From: Heliocidaris erythrogramma
Lineage: Eukaryota; Echinodermata; Echinoidea; Camarodonta; Echinometridae
DNA: 64,000 nucleotides
Reading direction: 5' to 3'
NCBI GenBank assembly: GCA_025617745.1
Contig: CM046861.1
Coordinates: 13,106,516 to 13,170,515 of the forward strand
How positions within the stretch are numbered: position 1 is the first letter of the stretch; each line of letters begins with the position of its first letter. The notes under the pieces were generated by a model, which did not search any database, was not told the DNA's origin, and saw only the letters and a list, made by a program, of their open reading frames with translations. The position numbers and the translations under genes were made by a program. This document shows, in pieces, positions 33,739 through 45,716 of this stretch.

Positions 33739-34383
33739 CCAAACATCAAATTAGATTTCCTGACATTCATGAAACAAGGAATCGAAAGAGAACTTGGTTG
33801 CCTGCACTGAAGGTGTAATCATTCATCATGAATGGAGGGGCTTCTTAATAATTTTCAAGATTCAGTTATCTTACTCCAACCATGATAATTATTTCACCTC
33901 TTGTAAAACGCAACCTGATAAAGGTCGATTTCTTGCTTCATCAATAATGCAAGGAAATCTGATTAGCTGTTTTGGGGTGGACTGCACAACTACAAACATG
34001 ACGTTTTGAGGAATCGAAATCTTGCTTCCCCAGACATTTCTCACATGACAATCTCGTCAATACTTACCTGAGATGATCAAATAAAGATAGGAGGCACGAG
34101 AGAGAATTTTACACTGAACAGGCTAAGGGGCTGGTCACATTATTTTGTCTGATAACGATAACGATAACAATAACGGGATTTTCAATTAAAGGTCACTCTA
34201 CTATCTGGTGTGAACGTGTTTGTAACTATCAATAGCAGGGCAGCTCTCGGGTTTACCCTAAAAAAAATCTCGTTATTGTTATTGTTATCGGGCAAATGGG
34301 ACAAGCCCTTTATACTTTTAGTGAAGTATGAGCGACACTTTTTCCAGGGTTACACCTTTTATTCTTTCAAAGGAATAAGAGCC
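33739..34383. other. Intergenic stretch
   Basis: No gene. Two segments rich in ATAACGATAACGATAACAAT and its complement (about 34150 and 34268) look like ends of a weak foldback. Confidence 0.4.
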
Positions 34384-34524
34384 CTGTGCCATGTTTCATG
34401 AAACTTTTTATCAATAACAAGTTGCAATAACTGTTATAAGCTACTGAAATCCTTGAATCTGATTGGCTGAGACCAAAAATGTCATAGAGATGTCTAGTAA
34501 CAGGTTCTATGAAACGGGGCACAG
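34384..34524. mobile_element. Foldback MITE, GTTTCAT family, copy 4
   Basis: Ends CTGTGCCATGTTTCATGAAA and TTCTATGAAACGGGGCACAG are inverted. The core appears in reverse orientation: GCTACTGAAATCCTTG, then TGATTGGCTGAGA. Confidence 0.7.
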
Positions 34525-34535
34525 ATCTGGCTGTT

Positions 34536-34746
34536 GAGCTCCGCTAAAAGCTCTTTGGTTCCCGCCGTTTCGATCAGTTATGCACTGATCTGGGCACAGT
34601 TTCATAAAACTTGTTATCAATAACAACTGCCCCATTTCTATGACAAATTTGTTCTCAGCCAATAAGATGCAAGGATTTCAGAAGCTTATAACTTGTTATT
34701 GAGCTCCACTAAAAACTCTTTGGTTCCCGCCATTTCGATCAGTATA
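34536..34746. mobile_element. GTTTCAT-family copy 5 between direct repeats
   Basis: The element piece 34590-34703 starts CTGGGCACAGTTTCATAAAA and holds the core with one change (CCAATAAGATG). Direct repeats of about 42 bp lie on both sides (34536-34578 and 34705-34746), sharing CTCTTTGGTTCCCGCC and TTTCGATCAGT. The right inverted end of the MITE is lost into the repeat. Confidence 0.55.
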
Positions 34747-34792
34747 ATTATGCTCTGTTCAGAGCTCTTATTCATCTGATAGAATGGTGTAA

Positions 34793-35355
34793 CCTAGCCT
34801 TTTGACAAGGCCTCGTGACTTGGCTATTTTCCTCGTCATGCTGTGCCTGAGATGAGACTAGCCGGCGACGAAAAGAATCAACACGGCCCGGGTGAACGCG
34901 CGATCGAGCGACTTTAGTCGCGAGGCCTTTTGGAACCTGGGTTTCCATCGTCCGATATGAATTATTCACGAGTTGACATTCGTACGCTAACACGCCTACC
35001 GAGGATTATCGACCAATCACAACGGTATCTGCGGGGCTTGCTTTCCATGATTGATGTACTAGTAGCTTGCACGGGCAGCGCTAGCTCGAGATGAAGGCGA
35101 ATTTGCATACCAAATGTATGATGACGTCATGCGAAGATACGTTTGCTGATTGGCTCCTACCTATAAGGTAGCAGATCCTCGCTAGGAACAAAGGATAACA
35201 TAAGAAATACAGGCCAGGTTCCAAAAGGCCCTCGGACTCACGTCGCTCGATCGCGCATTCACCGGGCTGTGCGGCTAGTCTTGTTATGCAGCCACTACTA
35301 GCTTACTTGCCGAGAAAAAATAACCAAGTCACGAGGGCCTTGTCAAAAGGCTAGG
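34793..35355. mobile_element. Long-TIR non-autonomous DNA element
   Basis: Ends CCTAGCCTTTTGACAAGGCC and GGCCTTGTCAAAAGGCTAGG are inverted. Pairing extends with interruptions through GTCGCTCGATCGCGC-type sequence to AGGCCTTTTGGAACCTGG (near 34940) facing CCAGGTTCCAAAAGGCC (near 35213). TIRs are about 145 bp. GTGTAA flanks both ends as a likely target duplication. No transposase inside. Confidence 0.75.
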
Positions 35356-35940
35356 TGTAACCCTGAAAACGAGGTTTATACTTGACACAGAGATAGATAA
35401 TCATTTACACAAAAATGCGCTTCCAACATTGCGCTGTTCTTTCCGTTCCTTTTTGTGGATCAGAAAGCGGGGAAAAAGAAAAAAAAGGGAAGATAAATTT
35501 AAAGCAAAGAGTGGAGGTGAATACGATGGCAACTAAAGTTATTGCAAACATGCCTATATTTACAGTCATTGAAAGGCCAAAAGTTTAATTTCTCTAAGTT
35601 TAATTTCTGTATCGAAATTCGAAGATTTACTTTGCAAAGTCATTGATGTTCCGCCATAAAACACATTGGAAAGGTTTTTTGTTTTTGAATAACGGTTACT
35701 TTCAATAACATTACAAAAACAACAACAAATAAATAAACAAACAAACAAACGAAGCAGAAGCCTATCAATAGCCTAGATCTTGATTGCATTAACAAAAAAA
35801 AAATAAGAATAAAAGTCAAACGCCTACATATTTAGAAATTGAATTGTATAAGCAACAACATTTATTTCAAAAAACATCTTTTTTCAAATTTAGATGGAGA
35901 TTGAATATACGTTTATTTCCTTCTAATAATTAAATAAATA
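35356..35940. other. Intergenic stretch
   Basis: No gene recognised. Confidence 0.45.
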
Positions 35941-35944
35941 ATGA

Positions 35945-36015
35945 TGACATAATAATAATACATTACATTTATAGCGCATTATATTATGCATTTCCATGCC
36001 CTTTACATTAGATAA
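35945..36015 (-). mobile_element. L2-like LINE 3' end fragment
   Basis: On the minus strand the segment reads AATGCGCTATAAATGTAATG and ends in ATTATTATTATG, the layout of an L2-type 3' terminus. Only the tip is visible. Confidence 0.4.
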
Positions 36016-36150
36016 TTAGATAATACATAGTTACATACATATAAAAAATATAGGTTTTCTCGGCCAATTTCATCATTTGGTCACCCAAACTCACCCATTG
36101 TGCAGTCAACCCAACTTTAAACAATCATGACAGCAGTCACAAACGAGGAT

Positions 36151-36280
36151 CAGGGGGAGCGTTTCATCAAGTGTTTCGTCAGTGATACTGATAAGCTACT
36201 GAAATCCTTGCATGTGATTGGCTGAGAGCAAATTTTTCAGTAAAAATCACTGACAAAACGCTTGATGAAACGCTCCCCTG
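36151..36280. mobile_element. Foldback MITE, GTTTCAT family, copy 6
   Basis: Ends CAGGGGGAGCGTTTCATCAA and TTGATGAAACGCTCCCCTG are almost perfectly inverted. Subterminal TCAGTGAT/ATCACTGA also pair. The core is reversed (GCTACTGAAATCCTTG, GTGATTGGCTGAGAG). Confidence 0.8.
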
Positions 36281-37607
36281 AATTCTAAGGACCAAAAGTA
36301 AACTCATTTTTATGAGTTTTATGAATTAAAAGAGGTAATCAACCCTTTGTTATTTTCCAACATTTAATTTTTTTTTAGCAAAATGAAGATATATTTACTA
36401 AAGTTAGATTCTACTGAAAAGGACATTGAAATGTTTACTTCTAATTTGTACTCAACAATTTCCAGGAATGGCATTTCATAAGTAAGGACCGTTCAGATTG
36501 GTAAAATCTCAAAAGCAATAGCCCCTTGCTTTGGCACAGCAAGACTAGAGTTAACGCTAATAATTACATCCGACCACAATGAGGCAAGGACTGTTATCTC
36601 TCTTATAGACTCATACAACGATGAAATTATGCTCTCAATGAGTATTTTGCGTTGGGACATTATTATATAATTATAGAAATCAATCATTACTAAGTTTTGG
36701 CATTTATCCCTACAATATTAGATAAGATTGGGACTGTGTAAATAAACATTTAAAAAACAAGACAAACAAACGCACCACAAAACGCTCTAACACATTCAGG
36801 CAAGTGTCATATCTGCAAAATTTTAAGTATATGAGTAGAAAAGCTCTTTTTAAATTATACTATTATATATTATTTGCAAATATACTCCTAACATCCAAAT
36901 TGCTACACGCTGCTTTGATAGTATGAATTATTAATGCAGATCGGAAATATGGGGTAGGACAATGGTCTGCAGCAAGCTTTTCTCAGAACAAACAAACAAA
37001 ACAAAATTATCAAAAAAATCCATCTTCAATGGCGTAAACATTATCCTTCTTATATAATCGCATAAGTAGTAATATCGCCGGTAATATCGGCGTTATTGCT
37101 GAACTTGGAGGTTTTCCTCTTATCACTGAGGTTTTAATCAACACTCTAAATTAAGTACTGGATAAGAATGCGTAATATTGATCAAGATGCTATATTGTAT
37201 GATAGTTTATAATGAAACAAACAACACGGTGAAATCAAGGAGAATTGCTAGTTGAGAAGCATAAAAAAGACTTTAGACACTGTAGACATCTGTAATGATA
37301 TAGAAATGTGTGAGGGTAAGCTACAAGATATATTTAATCACCAAATAAAATTTGTCCTTTCCATGATTAAAAAAAAAAACAATTGAGAGGGTAACCAATT
37401 GCGGACATATCGATTATTCAAAACTTTCATCAAAGAAGAAAAATGTATAAAAATTCTTAATGATAGAAACATGAGACAAAATATCTGCACACTTCGCATA
37501 AGCTCACACAACCTGCCTATTGAAAAGGGAAGATATCATATATCACTCACAAAATAGTATATGTAGTATATAGTATAATCACGCGAATATACGTTTTGGG
37601 GGGAAGA
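36281..37607. other. Intergenic stretch
   Basis: AT-rich, no supported gene. Confidence 0.45.
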
Positions 37608-37726
37608 ATGAACACTCCAAAAAGTCAAATGTTAAATCTACATTTAAAAGGTTGGAAAAGTTTTAAAAATGTTGTCACTCCTCCAACCTTTTAAATGTAG
37701 ATTTAACATTTGAGTTTTTAGGGTGA
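37608..37726. mobile_element. Short foldback MITE
   Basis: TCAAATGTTAAATCTACATT and its complement AATGTAGATTTAACATTTGA form arms of about 36 bp on either side of a loop of about 25 bp. Confidence 0.7.
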
Positions 37727-39189
37727 AGTATGCAGACGATATTTAGGAGACGAATTTCATGATGCCATGCAATGTTAGAAGTTTAGAATGAGAAAACTGT
37801 TTTTTGATAATCTTAAAGCACTCAATGATAACTTTGAAAATATAAACAGTTTGGGGAGATTCATATTTATAATGTCATTCAAAGAAGCCGTTCTCATAAC
37901 AGAATTTGCCAATTTTTTGCGATATATATTATTGATCAAGGTGGTAAACTGTAAATTGGTTATTATCTATATGTATATTTATATACAGTGTATACATATA
38001 TGTATATAATTCTTTTAAAGGCTCTTTTTATCATTACCTTACACAGTGTATAGTGACTATATACTTGTATACAATTTGATAATTTATATTCAGGAAAGAA
38101 CATGTCTAGTTGATCAGTAATGTATATTTTGTTAATGTTTTGAATGCTATACTCACGATATATAGTTCTATTTTTGCCATGTGTTACTCTTATTATTATT
38201 ATTATTGTTCTGATTATTGATGATATATTCGAACAAAATATTGATGGAAATGTCAGTAAAGTTGAATGAATAAATACATACACATACATACACGTAAGTT
38301 TATACCAAGAACCTACCAAACAATATACGGCTACGAGGCAAAGCAAACACAAGATATGAAACTGTTCAGACGTCAAAGAGACGTACAAGAGAGAATTTAA
38401 ATATATTTAAACTGATATTACTTTATAAGAATTATACTGACCTTGAAAAACGTCCAACTAGAGAATAGCATCCAATAGAGTTAGCAAAACGAACGGACTA
38501 GCAAAATTACCAAACAGTTCTCTCTTCCACCTTGGATCAGCGTTCAAAAGAATTTTCACGATGATTCGGGGGTACATATATTTATAATAATCGCGAGGAT
38601 GCGATTTGAATGGGTCTTTTGTATATTGCCGTATTAATTATTTGCTAGGTGTTTGATGTAATGATGCCCACGGTTACATCACGCTTCAGTGACAATGGAC
38701 GGAGTAGGAAACGGATGGAATTATAATTGCATTTAAGCTGCCAGTGCACAAAGTGTGAATAAATGAACTGGTTTGATTTTCTCATCATTTGCCCGAGTTG
38801 ATAAGACCAGAAAATGCCTGTTTATGTTTTGGCTTTCAGGCATTGAGGGAAATGATGGGGCAGTCGCAATGCAAAAGTCATTTATCTCACTGGACTGTTT
38901 TTGCGAGAGAGTATTTTTTTTTTCAAACTTGAATTGCAAAACTGCTTTTTGAAATGTTTAAATTGTTTCCGGGAAAAATTCAACGAATGTAGCCTTCGAG
39001 CATTGCCCGTCTCTCGTCATCATTTGTTTATTTCCACCTTCTCTATGCATATGTTTTTACTTTGCCTTTCATCTAACAGAATCGGAGGCCTATTTCCAAC
39101 TACTGTTTCTGGTATTTCTCCTTAGAACTAACATCACTTACTCTATACCCCTCTGCCAATTATGGGGTTTCTACAACCAAATAGCGTTA
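37727..39189. other. Intergenic stretch
   Basis: No supported gene; small ORFs lack recognisable features. Confidence 0.45.
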
Positions 39190-39610
39190 AAAGATTACTA
39201 CATACCCGTCCATCTTCCCCCTCTCTTTTTATTTTCTCTCTCTCTCTCTCCAACACGCACCCACACACACCCGCGCGCATGCACACCCACTCACTTTTAC
39301 TTTTCTAGATCTCTGTCTCATTCCGTATCTTCCGTTTGTATCTTGTGTGTATACTGCTTGAAAATCACTACATACCCAACCTTTCTCTCTCCACACCCAC
39401 CCACCCACACCTACACATACTTTTGATAAATGAATGACTCTCTACAATCCAATACCAAATTACCAATTTAAAACTACTCAGTTACTACCCCACCCCCTCT
39501 CTCTCTCTCCGCACCCGCCCACCCACCTACACACACACATACTGGTGATAAATCTCTATAATCCAATACCAGTAATACCCAGTAACTGTTCCCTTAACCT
39601 TCTCTCTCAC
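39190..39610. repeat. C/T- and CA-rich diverged tandem repeat
   Basis: Three rough units alternate ACTACATACCC, CTCTCTCTC and CACCCACCCACAC-type runs, two of them with ATAAAT plus ACAATCCAATACCA. Low-complexity ORFs over it are not genes. Confidence 0.55.
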
Positions 39611-42238
39611 ATGCTCTTTCTCTTTCTCTCTTTCACTCTATATCTTTTTCCTTTCAATATCGCCTTCTCCTTGCTTCTCTCTTCAAGGAGATACAATGAT
39701 GGTTTTCTACCATCCCATACTCGTCCTATAATCCACACAGCTCTCTCTTATCTTCCATTATTTCTTATTTTCTCGACCTCACCCCGGCCACAATCCCTTT
39801 CAATCGATTTGCCATTTCTTTACAAAAAAATTTGGTAAAACCAGAACACACATGCATGGAGAAACAGAACTAGACCCCCCCCCCCCAAAAAAAAAACACC
39901 CCAAAACAACCAACAACAGAAAATGCACATTTTTTTGTAAGCCTGCAGAACTCAATTCAATAAAACTTTTATTACAGCGATTCAAAATCCCATGTATTAT
40001 TATGAGAAAAGATTATTACACATGTACGGCTATTCCATACTCCAGATATCATACGAAAAGATGTCATTAGTAAACTTCTCAATATCCAGACATGGTCTTA
40101 TGATTATGAAGCCACAAACAAATACCACAATATCTGAGGAATAATCATTTGAAAAACCTACTCAGCCAGGGCTTCCACAAATTGAATTGTGGTCCCACAA
40201 GACTACCCACTAAGCTGCTGATACATGCAATTCAAGCAAAGAAAACATTTTAAAAAGAGAAAATACTTGTACTAGAGAATCCATGTGAGCTTTCATCCAA
40301 TTTCATAAATGGCTGCACAGTAAGTACATCATACTTAGGACGTGGTTCTACAATTTTGAGGTTACATGTACTGTTAAGTGAAGTCATGTCATAATGATTT
40401 AACTTTTTTAAAGATAAATAAGTAGTTTCCCCACCACCAACACAAAACCTTTCATGCTTCTTTACCCTAGTTGCTAAGAACAGTCAGGCAAATCAAATTC
40501 GTTTTAACTGAAATAGAAAAGGTTGTTGAATTAAGTTCCCACAAAAAACCCAGAAGAACTTACAACAGGATACAGGATAAAGACTTGTGATATGGCACAA
40601 ATAAAGCATATTTTTATATAACAATAGAGAAAGATAAAATGGTTTTCTTAGTCTGACTTCTGTTTCTACAAAATCCATGCAGAGAGTCTAGCCTGGTTTG
40701 ATAAACCGACATCTTAAAATGGATGTCATGTTGACCATACTTATGATACCAATAATCTTAACTCGTAGATAGAATAGTAAAAGTAATACATCTTATCAAC
40801 GTTTGGAAAAGCGACATTTCTGAGATTTGTTTTAAAATAATGATAGATTAATGTTGTAATTTTGAGAAACAAGCCAATTTATGAGAAGAGGTTTCAATAA
40901 AATTTCAACAAACTTAGAAATCCTACTTTATACTACTAGTAATACATATATGGTGCTAGAAACACCCAACTATGCCATCAGAACACTTCCCCGTTTACTG
41001 ATATCAAATGACAAAAATGAGAAATTTTAATGTGCTAGCATGTGGGCAAATCATTTGCCCCAAAGCAAGGGGCAAGTTGCAGACCCCTGTCAATATAAAC
41101 CCAACATAAAAGCTTATTAATGTTATATCTTTCTCCATTTCAATGCAATGAGTAGTAGCTACAAGCAGAAAATGTTGAAAATATATTGGATGAAATTTTT
41201 ACGGAATTAGACCAAAAAAATGAAGTGTTGGGTACATGTATAAACAACAATACAAAAAAAAGAAAGAAATTACAAACAGTTGCTTTGTATGGATAATATA
41301 AATGATTAAATGATCAAACGTGAGAATAATGTACAAACTGGCAATGCTTCATCAGAAAATTTGGGTTGGGAAACCACGACATCAGAATGTACAAAGTTTT
41401 TCTAACTGAACAGTCATGATTTCACATACAAAAATAAATGAGACATAAAGATGAGATAAAACAATCTGATACCCAGGTAACACCGCCAAGCAGACTCCAA
41501 GCTGACCCCAAACTGACCGATAGCTGACAAATCATGGTCATTCGAGGTATGTAATTTTTTATTCGTTCTGTTGTTGGTCTGGCATCGGTCTCTTTGATGT
41601 GAGTTGGGTATGAACTACCCTCTTCGAAAACCTGCTCTATATCTATAAGCATAGGTTACATGACAACTCTCCGTTTTATTGGTAATCATAGTGTAACTGG
41701 TTATACAACAACAGCCTAACAGGGCCATATGGAATAAATACCACAAGTCAAGAATTACGTTTGTAAAACTTATAGAAATAAATCCACTTAAAAAGCGAAA
41801 AGACGTGTCATAACTCATATTTTCATTTCTTTCAGCATGAATAACTATTAAAAAGTCAATCGAACCCAATGGATGAAAGTCAAAAACATGGAGAATGATT
41901 ATGTACAACACTTACATTTAAAAAAAAAAAGGGGGGGGGGGGTGGCTTTCACTCCTACTTGTTAAGTACTCATTTACAAATTACAAAATATACAATTTAT
42001 ACATCAAATACTCATGAAGGGTGTAAACTATTAAGATGACCACAATAAAATGAACAGTATGAGTCAGGGTGCTGTATCAAAAGGGTTATTCATCTGTAAA
42101 CTACCGTTTGAAGCTAAAATATTTCCACATTGTGCTTACATTCCAACTTCTTTACATTGTTTTTTTGAAGTACTCTGCACTGTGTCATATAGTTTCATCC
42201 ATGTATTTTTATAATTTTTTATATACCATATCGTATTT

Positions 42239-42421
42239 TACAATGGAACCTCTTTATAAAGAACACTGTTATAACAAACTTGTTTTAACAAGGTAATTTT
42301 GCTACCCCACTTCTTTGTATTCTATTGTTTTTTTAGCCCTGATATAACAAGGTTTCATTATAAAGTGGTCATTTTATTGGTCCCAACTCCCAAGGAGTTT
42401 GTTGTAACACATTTCCACTGT
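42239..42421. mobile_element. Degenerate pogo-like MITE
   Basis: Left end TACAATGGAACCTCTTTATA and right end ACATTTCCACTGTA are roughly inverted, with TA at both outer edges. The interior repeats TTATAACAA-type words. Similar in style to 45331-45525. Confidence 0.45.
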
Positions 42422-44382
42422 ATTCTTCATAAACTTTTCATGTATTTTCCAGTGCCTTGAGCATTTGTCATCATGGATATATGGCACTTTATAAATACCT
42501 GTACCCAGTATTATCATGAAACCAAATTTTCAGGCTTCAGTCAACTGTTATTGTCATTATGGATCAGAAATATCACCTTTCTTGAACTGTATGGAGAGTA
42601 ACATCATTTCTAAATTTTCTCATTAAGGTTTCTGTTATTCTACATTTGCACAGTGTCAACCCTAACCAATCATGAAATATTGAGGCTTGAGATTAAATTA
42701 TTATTAACTTCAATCCAGGTTTAAGATTATTTCTTTTCTCTTAAGTTCCACTTTAACAAATAGAAACATTAAATGCAATCATCCAATAAGCTAGTTCGTA
42801 ATCACAATTTGCGCATCATGTACAGATAAAGGTCATCTGTACCGAGTACAATTGACCTTTATATGGTGTCATTTTGTATACACCACGATACGCACACCAA
42901 TATGATTTCACTTGTTAAACAAATGCACATGCGTGTACAAACTGGGGGTCATTTCAGGGTCACCGCGTACTAATTAGGAACTGGTTAACTACAGTACAAA
43001 GGTGTGCAGATGAATTTATGTGTGCATAGATAGGATATCGAGCTGTACGTACAAGAAAGACTTTCTGGCCTCAAAATGTACATCATTTCATATGGATATT
43101 CCTTCAAAGATCTTACTGATAATTAAAAAAAAAACAATAAGTGTCTATTACTAATGTTTGCTAAATGTCTGTACTTTCCTAATGCAAATCACTTTCCTAA
43201 TGTGATGCAACAAGACTCTCCTATATAAGCAACAGAGTTCAAAGTACATATTTAATATAAAAACAAAAACTGTGGTATGGTGTCATTTCCACAAATGAAA
43301 TTTCATGTAAATTGTAATAATTCATATGTACACGTAAATATTTCCCTAATTTGATCATGTACTATTTTAAAGTGATCCAAAACTTCAGAATAGATTTAGT
43401 TACAAAAGTGCAAATGATTAAAGGAGCGTGCTAGAGCTACAGATCTGTTATAAAGCTATATTCTTGTTTGTTTTTTTCCATGTGATCTATCTACAATGCC
43501 TTGTGGTATCACACTTTCGAAGCTTTGATATAAAATACGACCTCCCATTTGTACAAGAGGGCTTCTAGCATCATTCATTTATCAAATATAGGATGAGCAT
43601 AAATTTCTTGTACACATGTATTTTATAAATTTGTGGTTCATTTTGGTTGACGGCAACTATAATACAAAATCAAGTCAAAGAATAGAGAGATGCCTAATAA
43701 GCGTTGAAAAAACACAAGTCAACTCCCAAATTCATAAACCGCTTGGAAACATAGTGTGCTAACTGTTCTTACCCTAACAGAATTGTAAAATACACCTTAA
43801 AGATAAAGTGGAGTTCTAGTCATGCAATTACAACATGGTTAATTAAAAACATGGTTCGTACTCTCAGGTTTTGGAATTATCAAAATGAAAAGAAATTGAC
43901 CCAATCTCACTGGAAAGCACATGTTCTGCACATGAAAATGGGTATATGGGACAACACACACATGTGGCATGAATGTTTGGCCCGAACACTTCAGCTATTT
44001 CTCTTCATATTTTGAATATGCGGGCATTTAACGAGCAATCCTTTTCAGGTGACAGAAAAATATAATAAAAGCAAACGCGAAAATGTCAAAATGGGCACTG
44101 GGATGTGCCCATTATGTATCCTTCAACATGCACCATGAACAGAATGTAACACAAATGCTCTGGGTAACACAAATGCTCTGGGTAACAAAAGTTGAGAAAA
44201 AAAATTCTGTTTCAAAACTAAAAATAGGACTTGTATGAAAACAGAACAAAACAATGTTTAAAGTAAATGTATATGCTGACCTTCATAGCAATAGCAAATA
44301 TATCGAATTCATAGCAAAACAAAACAGGAGGTTTTGCAATATTTACAAGGTTACTCAAAATCTAATGTTGGCATTTGCACAT

Positions 44383-44440
44383 TGAAAAGAAAGAGAAAGA
44401 GAGAAAGAGAGAGAAAGAGAAAGAAAGATACAGAGACAGA
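44383..44440. repeat. GA-rich microsatellite
   Basis: AAAGAGAAAGAGAGAAAGAG and related GA-only words run for about 55 bp. Confidence 0.75.
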
Positions 44441-44914
44441 GAGATAGCGACAAAATTGGACACAATGTGTGCAGAAATCTTTGCTCTTTCACCTCATGCA
44501 TTTGGTATATTTTTTAGGGCTCTGAATCAAAAGTTATTGAGGGGCCAAAACACAAAATGTGATCAATTGTCTTGAAAGGGTTAACAGAGAGTGGCAAATG
44601 AAGAGGCAATTTGCTCATGACTTACTGTATATTAAGTTGCAATATTTATGTACATACTGTATATATGAATCTGACTAAAAGCATTGTTCACACATGTATG
44701 CCGCATTAAACCTAATGAAAAGTAAACCGCCACAGCAAAAAAATCAATACTTTATGAGTAAACATATGGCAGGTAGGGGTTAAATAAGAAGTAGCCGAGT
44801 GCATCAAAGCCCCCTACAGATTTTTTGGCGAGTATTACTATGCTAATGTGATTGTAATCTGCTGCAGCATTTTTTAAAGCTCTTTATCATTGCAAGTGTG
44901 AACAAGGTTATACA

Positions 44915-45115
44915 GCTAAAGGTGCCATGACATTTCCTCCTGTGACAATTGCTCCAGTCTAACTTTGCCATGTTCATCCTAAACCTAAACCTAACCCTAA
45001 TCCTAATCCAAATCTTCATTGTCCTTAACAAAAAACCAAATCATGACCTTGACCTTTGACCTTTTGAGGTATGGACGGAGGAGCAAATGTCGCAGGAGCA
45101 AATGTCGTGTCACCA
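44915..45115. mobile_element. Foldback repeat around a telomere-like tract
   Basis: Left CATGACATTTCCTCCTGTGA-CAATTGCTCC faces right GGAGCAAATGTCGCAGGAGC-AAATGTCGTG. Between them is CCTAAACCTAAACCTAACCC plus TAATCCTAATCC, an interstitial telomere-like run (44978-45010). Confidence 0.6.
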
Positions 45116-45330
45116 CAGCTAAGTGCCTATCCAAGAGATGTAACTATACACAAATCTTCCCCATAAATGACATTCACACTTGTAAATATCAAAAGAAAAT
45201 GCTGATTCTATATCATTTAAACATAAACCAACAACTGTTTAAAAAATTTCCAAAATTAAATATTAGCCACAACTATGTACAGCAATTCTGTAAGGGTATT
45301 CTCTGAATAACTAACACCTTTACTGTAATA

Positions 45331-45525
45331 CAGTGAAACCTGCTTTAGCGACCACCTGTATAGAAAGACCACCTGTCCATAAAGACCACCATTTTCGTTT
45401 CCCTTGAAAAATGTTTCTCATCGAAACATGTATGAAAGGAACCTGTTCATAAAGACCACCTACTCATAAAAACTGTTTTCCTTGTCTCCCTTGAGCGGTC
45501 TTTATAAACAGGTTTCACTGTATAT
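45331..45525. mobile_element. pogo/Tc1-like MITE
   Basis: Ends TACAGTGAAACCTGCTTTAG and ATAAACAGGTTTCACTGTA are inverted and bounded by TA. The interior repeats AAAGACCACCT. CAGTGAAACC-type ends are typical of pogo-like MITEs. It lies a few bases from the RSRC2 stop codon, so it is probably in the 3' UTR. Confidence 0.7.
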
Positions 45526-45531
45526 ATGAGA

Positions 45532-45716
45532 TCACTCTTTCTTAGGTGGCTCTTTGCTAGATGTTGTTGCTGTAGCGGGTGCAGCTACCTGCTGTGTCGG
45601 GATAGAGAAGCTAGTCCCGAAACCTAGACCAAAGCTACGCTGGGTATGGGTCTTGATCCTGGCTGTCTGGTAGTCATGGTCTAGCTGATCCATCAATCTG
45701 GTACTCTCGTTGTCAC
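45532..45716 (-). CDS. RSRC2: RSRC2 coding exon 8 with stop
   Basis: 185 nt; [20 protein letters not shown] then [17 protein letters not shown] and a Thr/Ala/Lys-rich tail ending KEPPKKE-TGA. Acceptor TTTTGTTTAG. Confidence 0.92.

Larger units (their letters stand above)
39850..45531 (-). other. Gene-free region downstream of RSRC2; possible long 3' UTR
   Basis: No coding ORF on either strand. The first clear TTTATT (AATAAA on the minus strand) that I found beyond the stop codon is near 42373, with others near 41673 and 39967, so a multi-kilobase 3' UTR is possible but unproven. Contains separate MITE-like repeats listed below and a GAAA/GAGA microsatellite at 44383-44440. Confidence 0.35.

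Noticed and set aside
39434..39838. 134-codon plus-strand ORF
   Set aside because: Low-complexity CT/CA-rich repeat with no conserved feature.
44978..45010. True telomere
   Set aside because: Only about six degenerate CCTAAN units, internal and inside a foldback.
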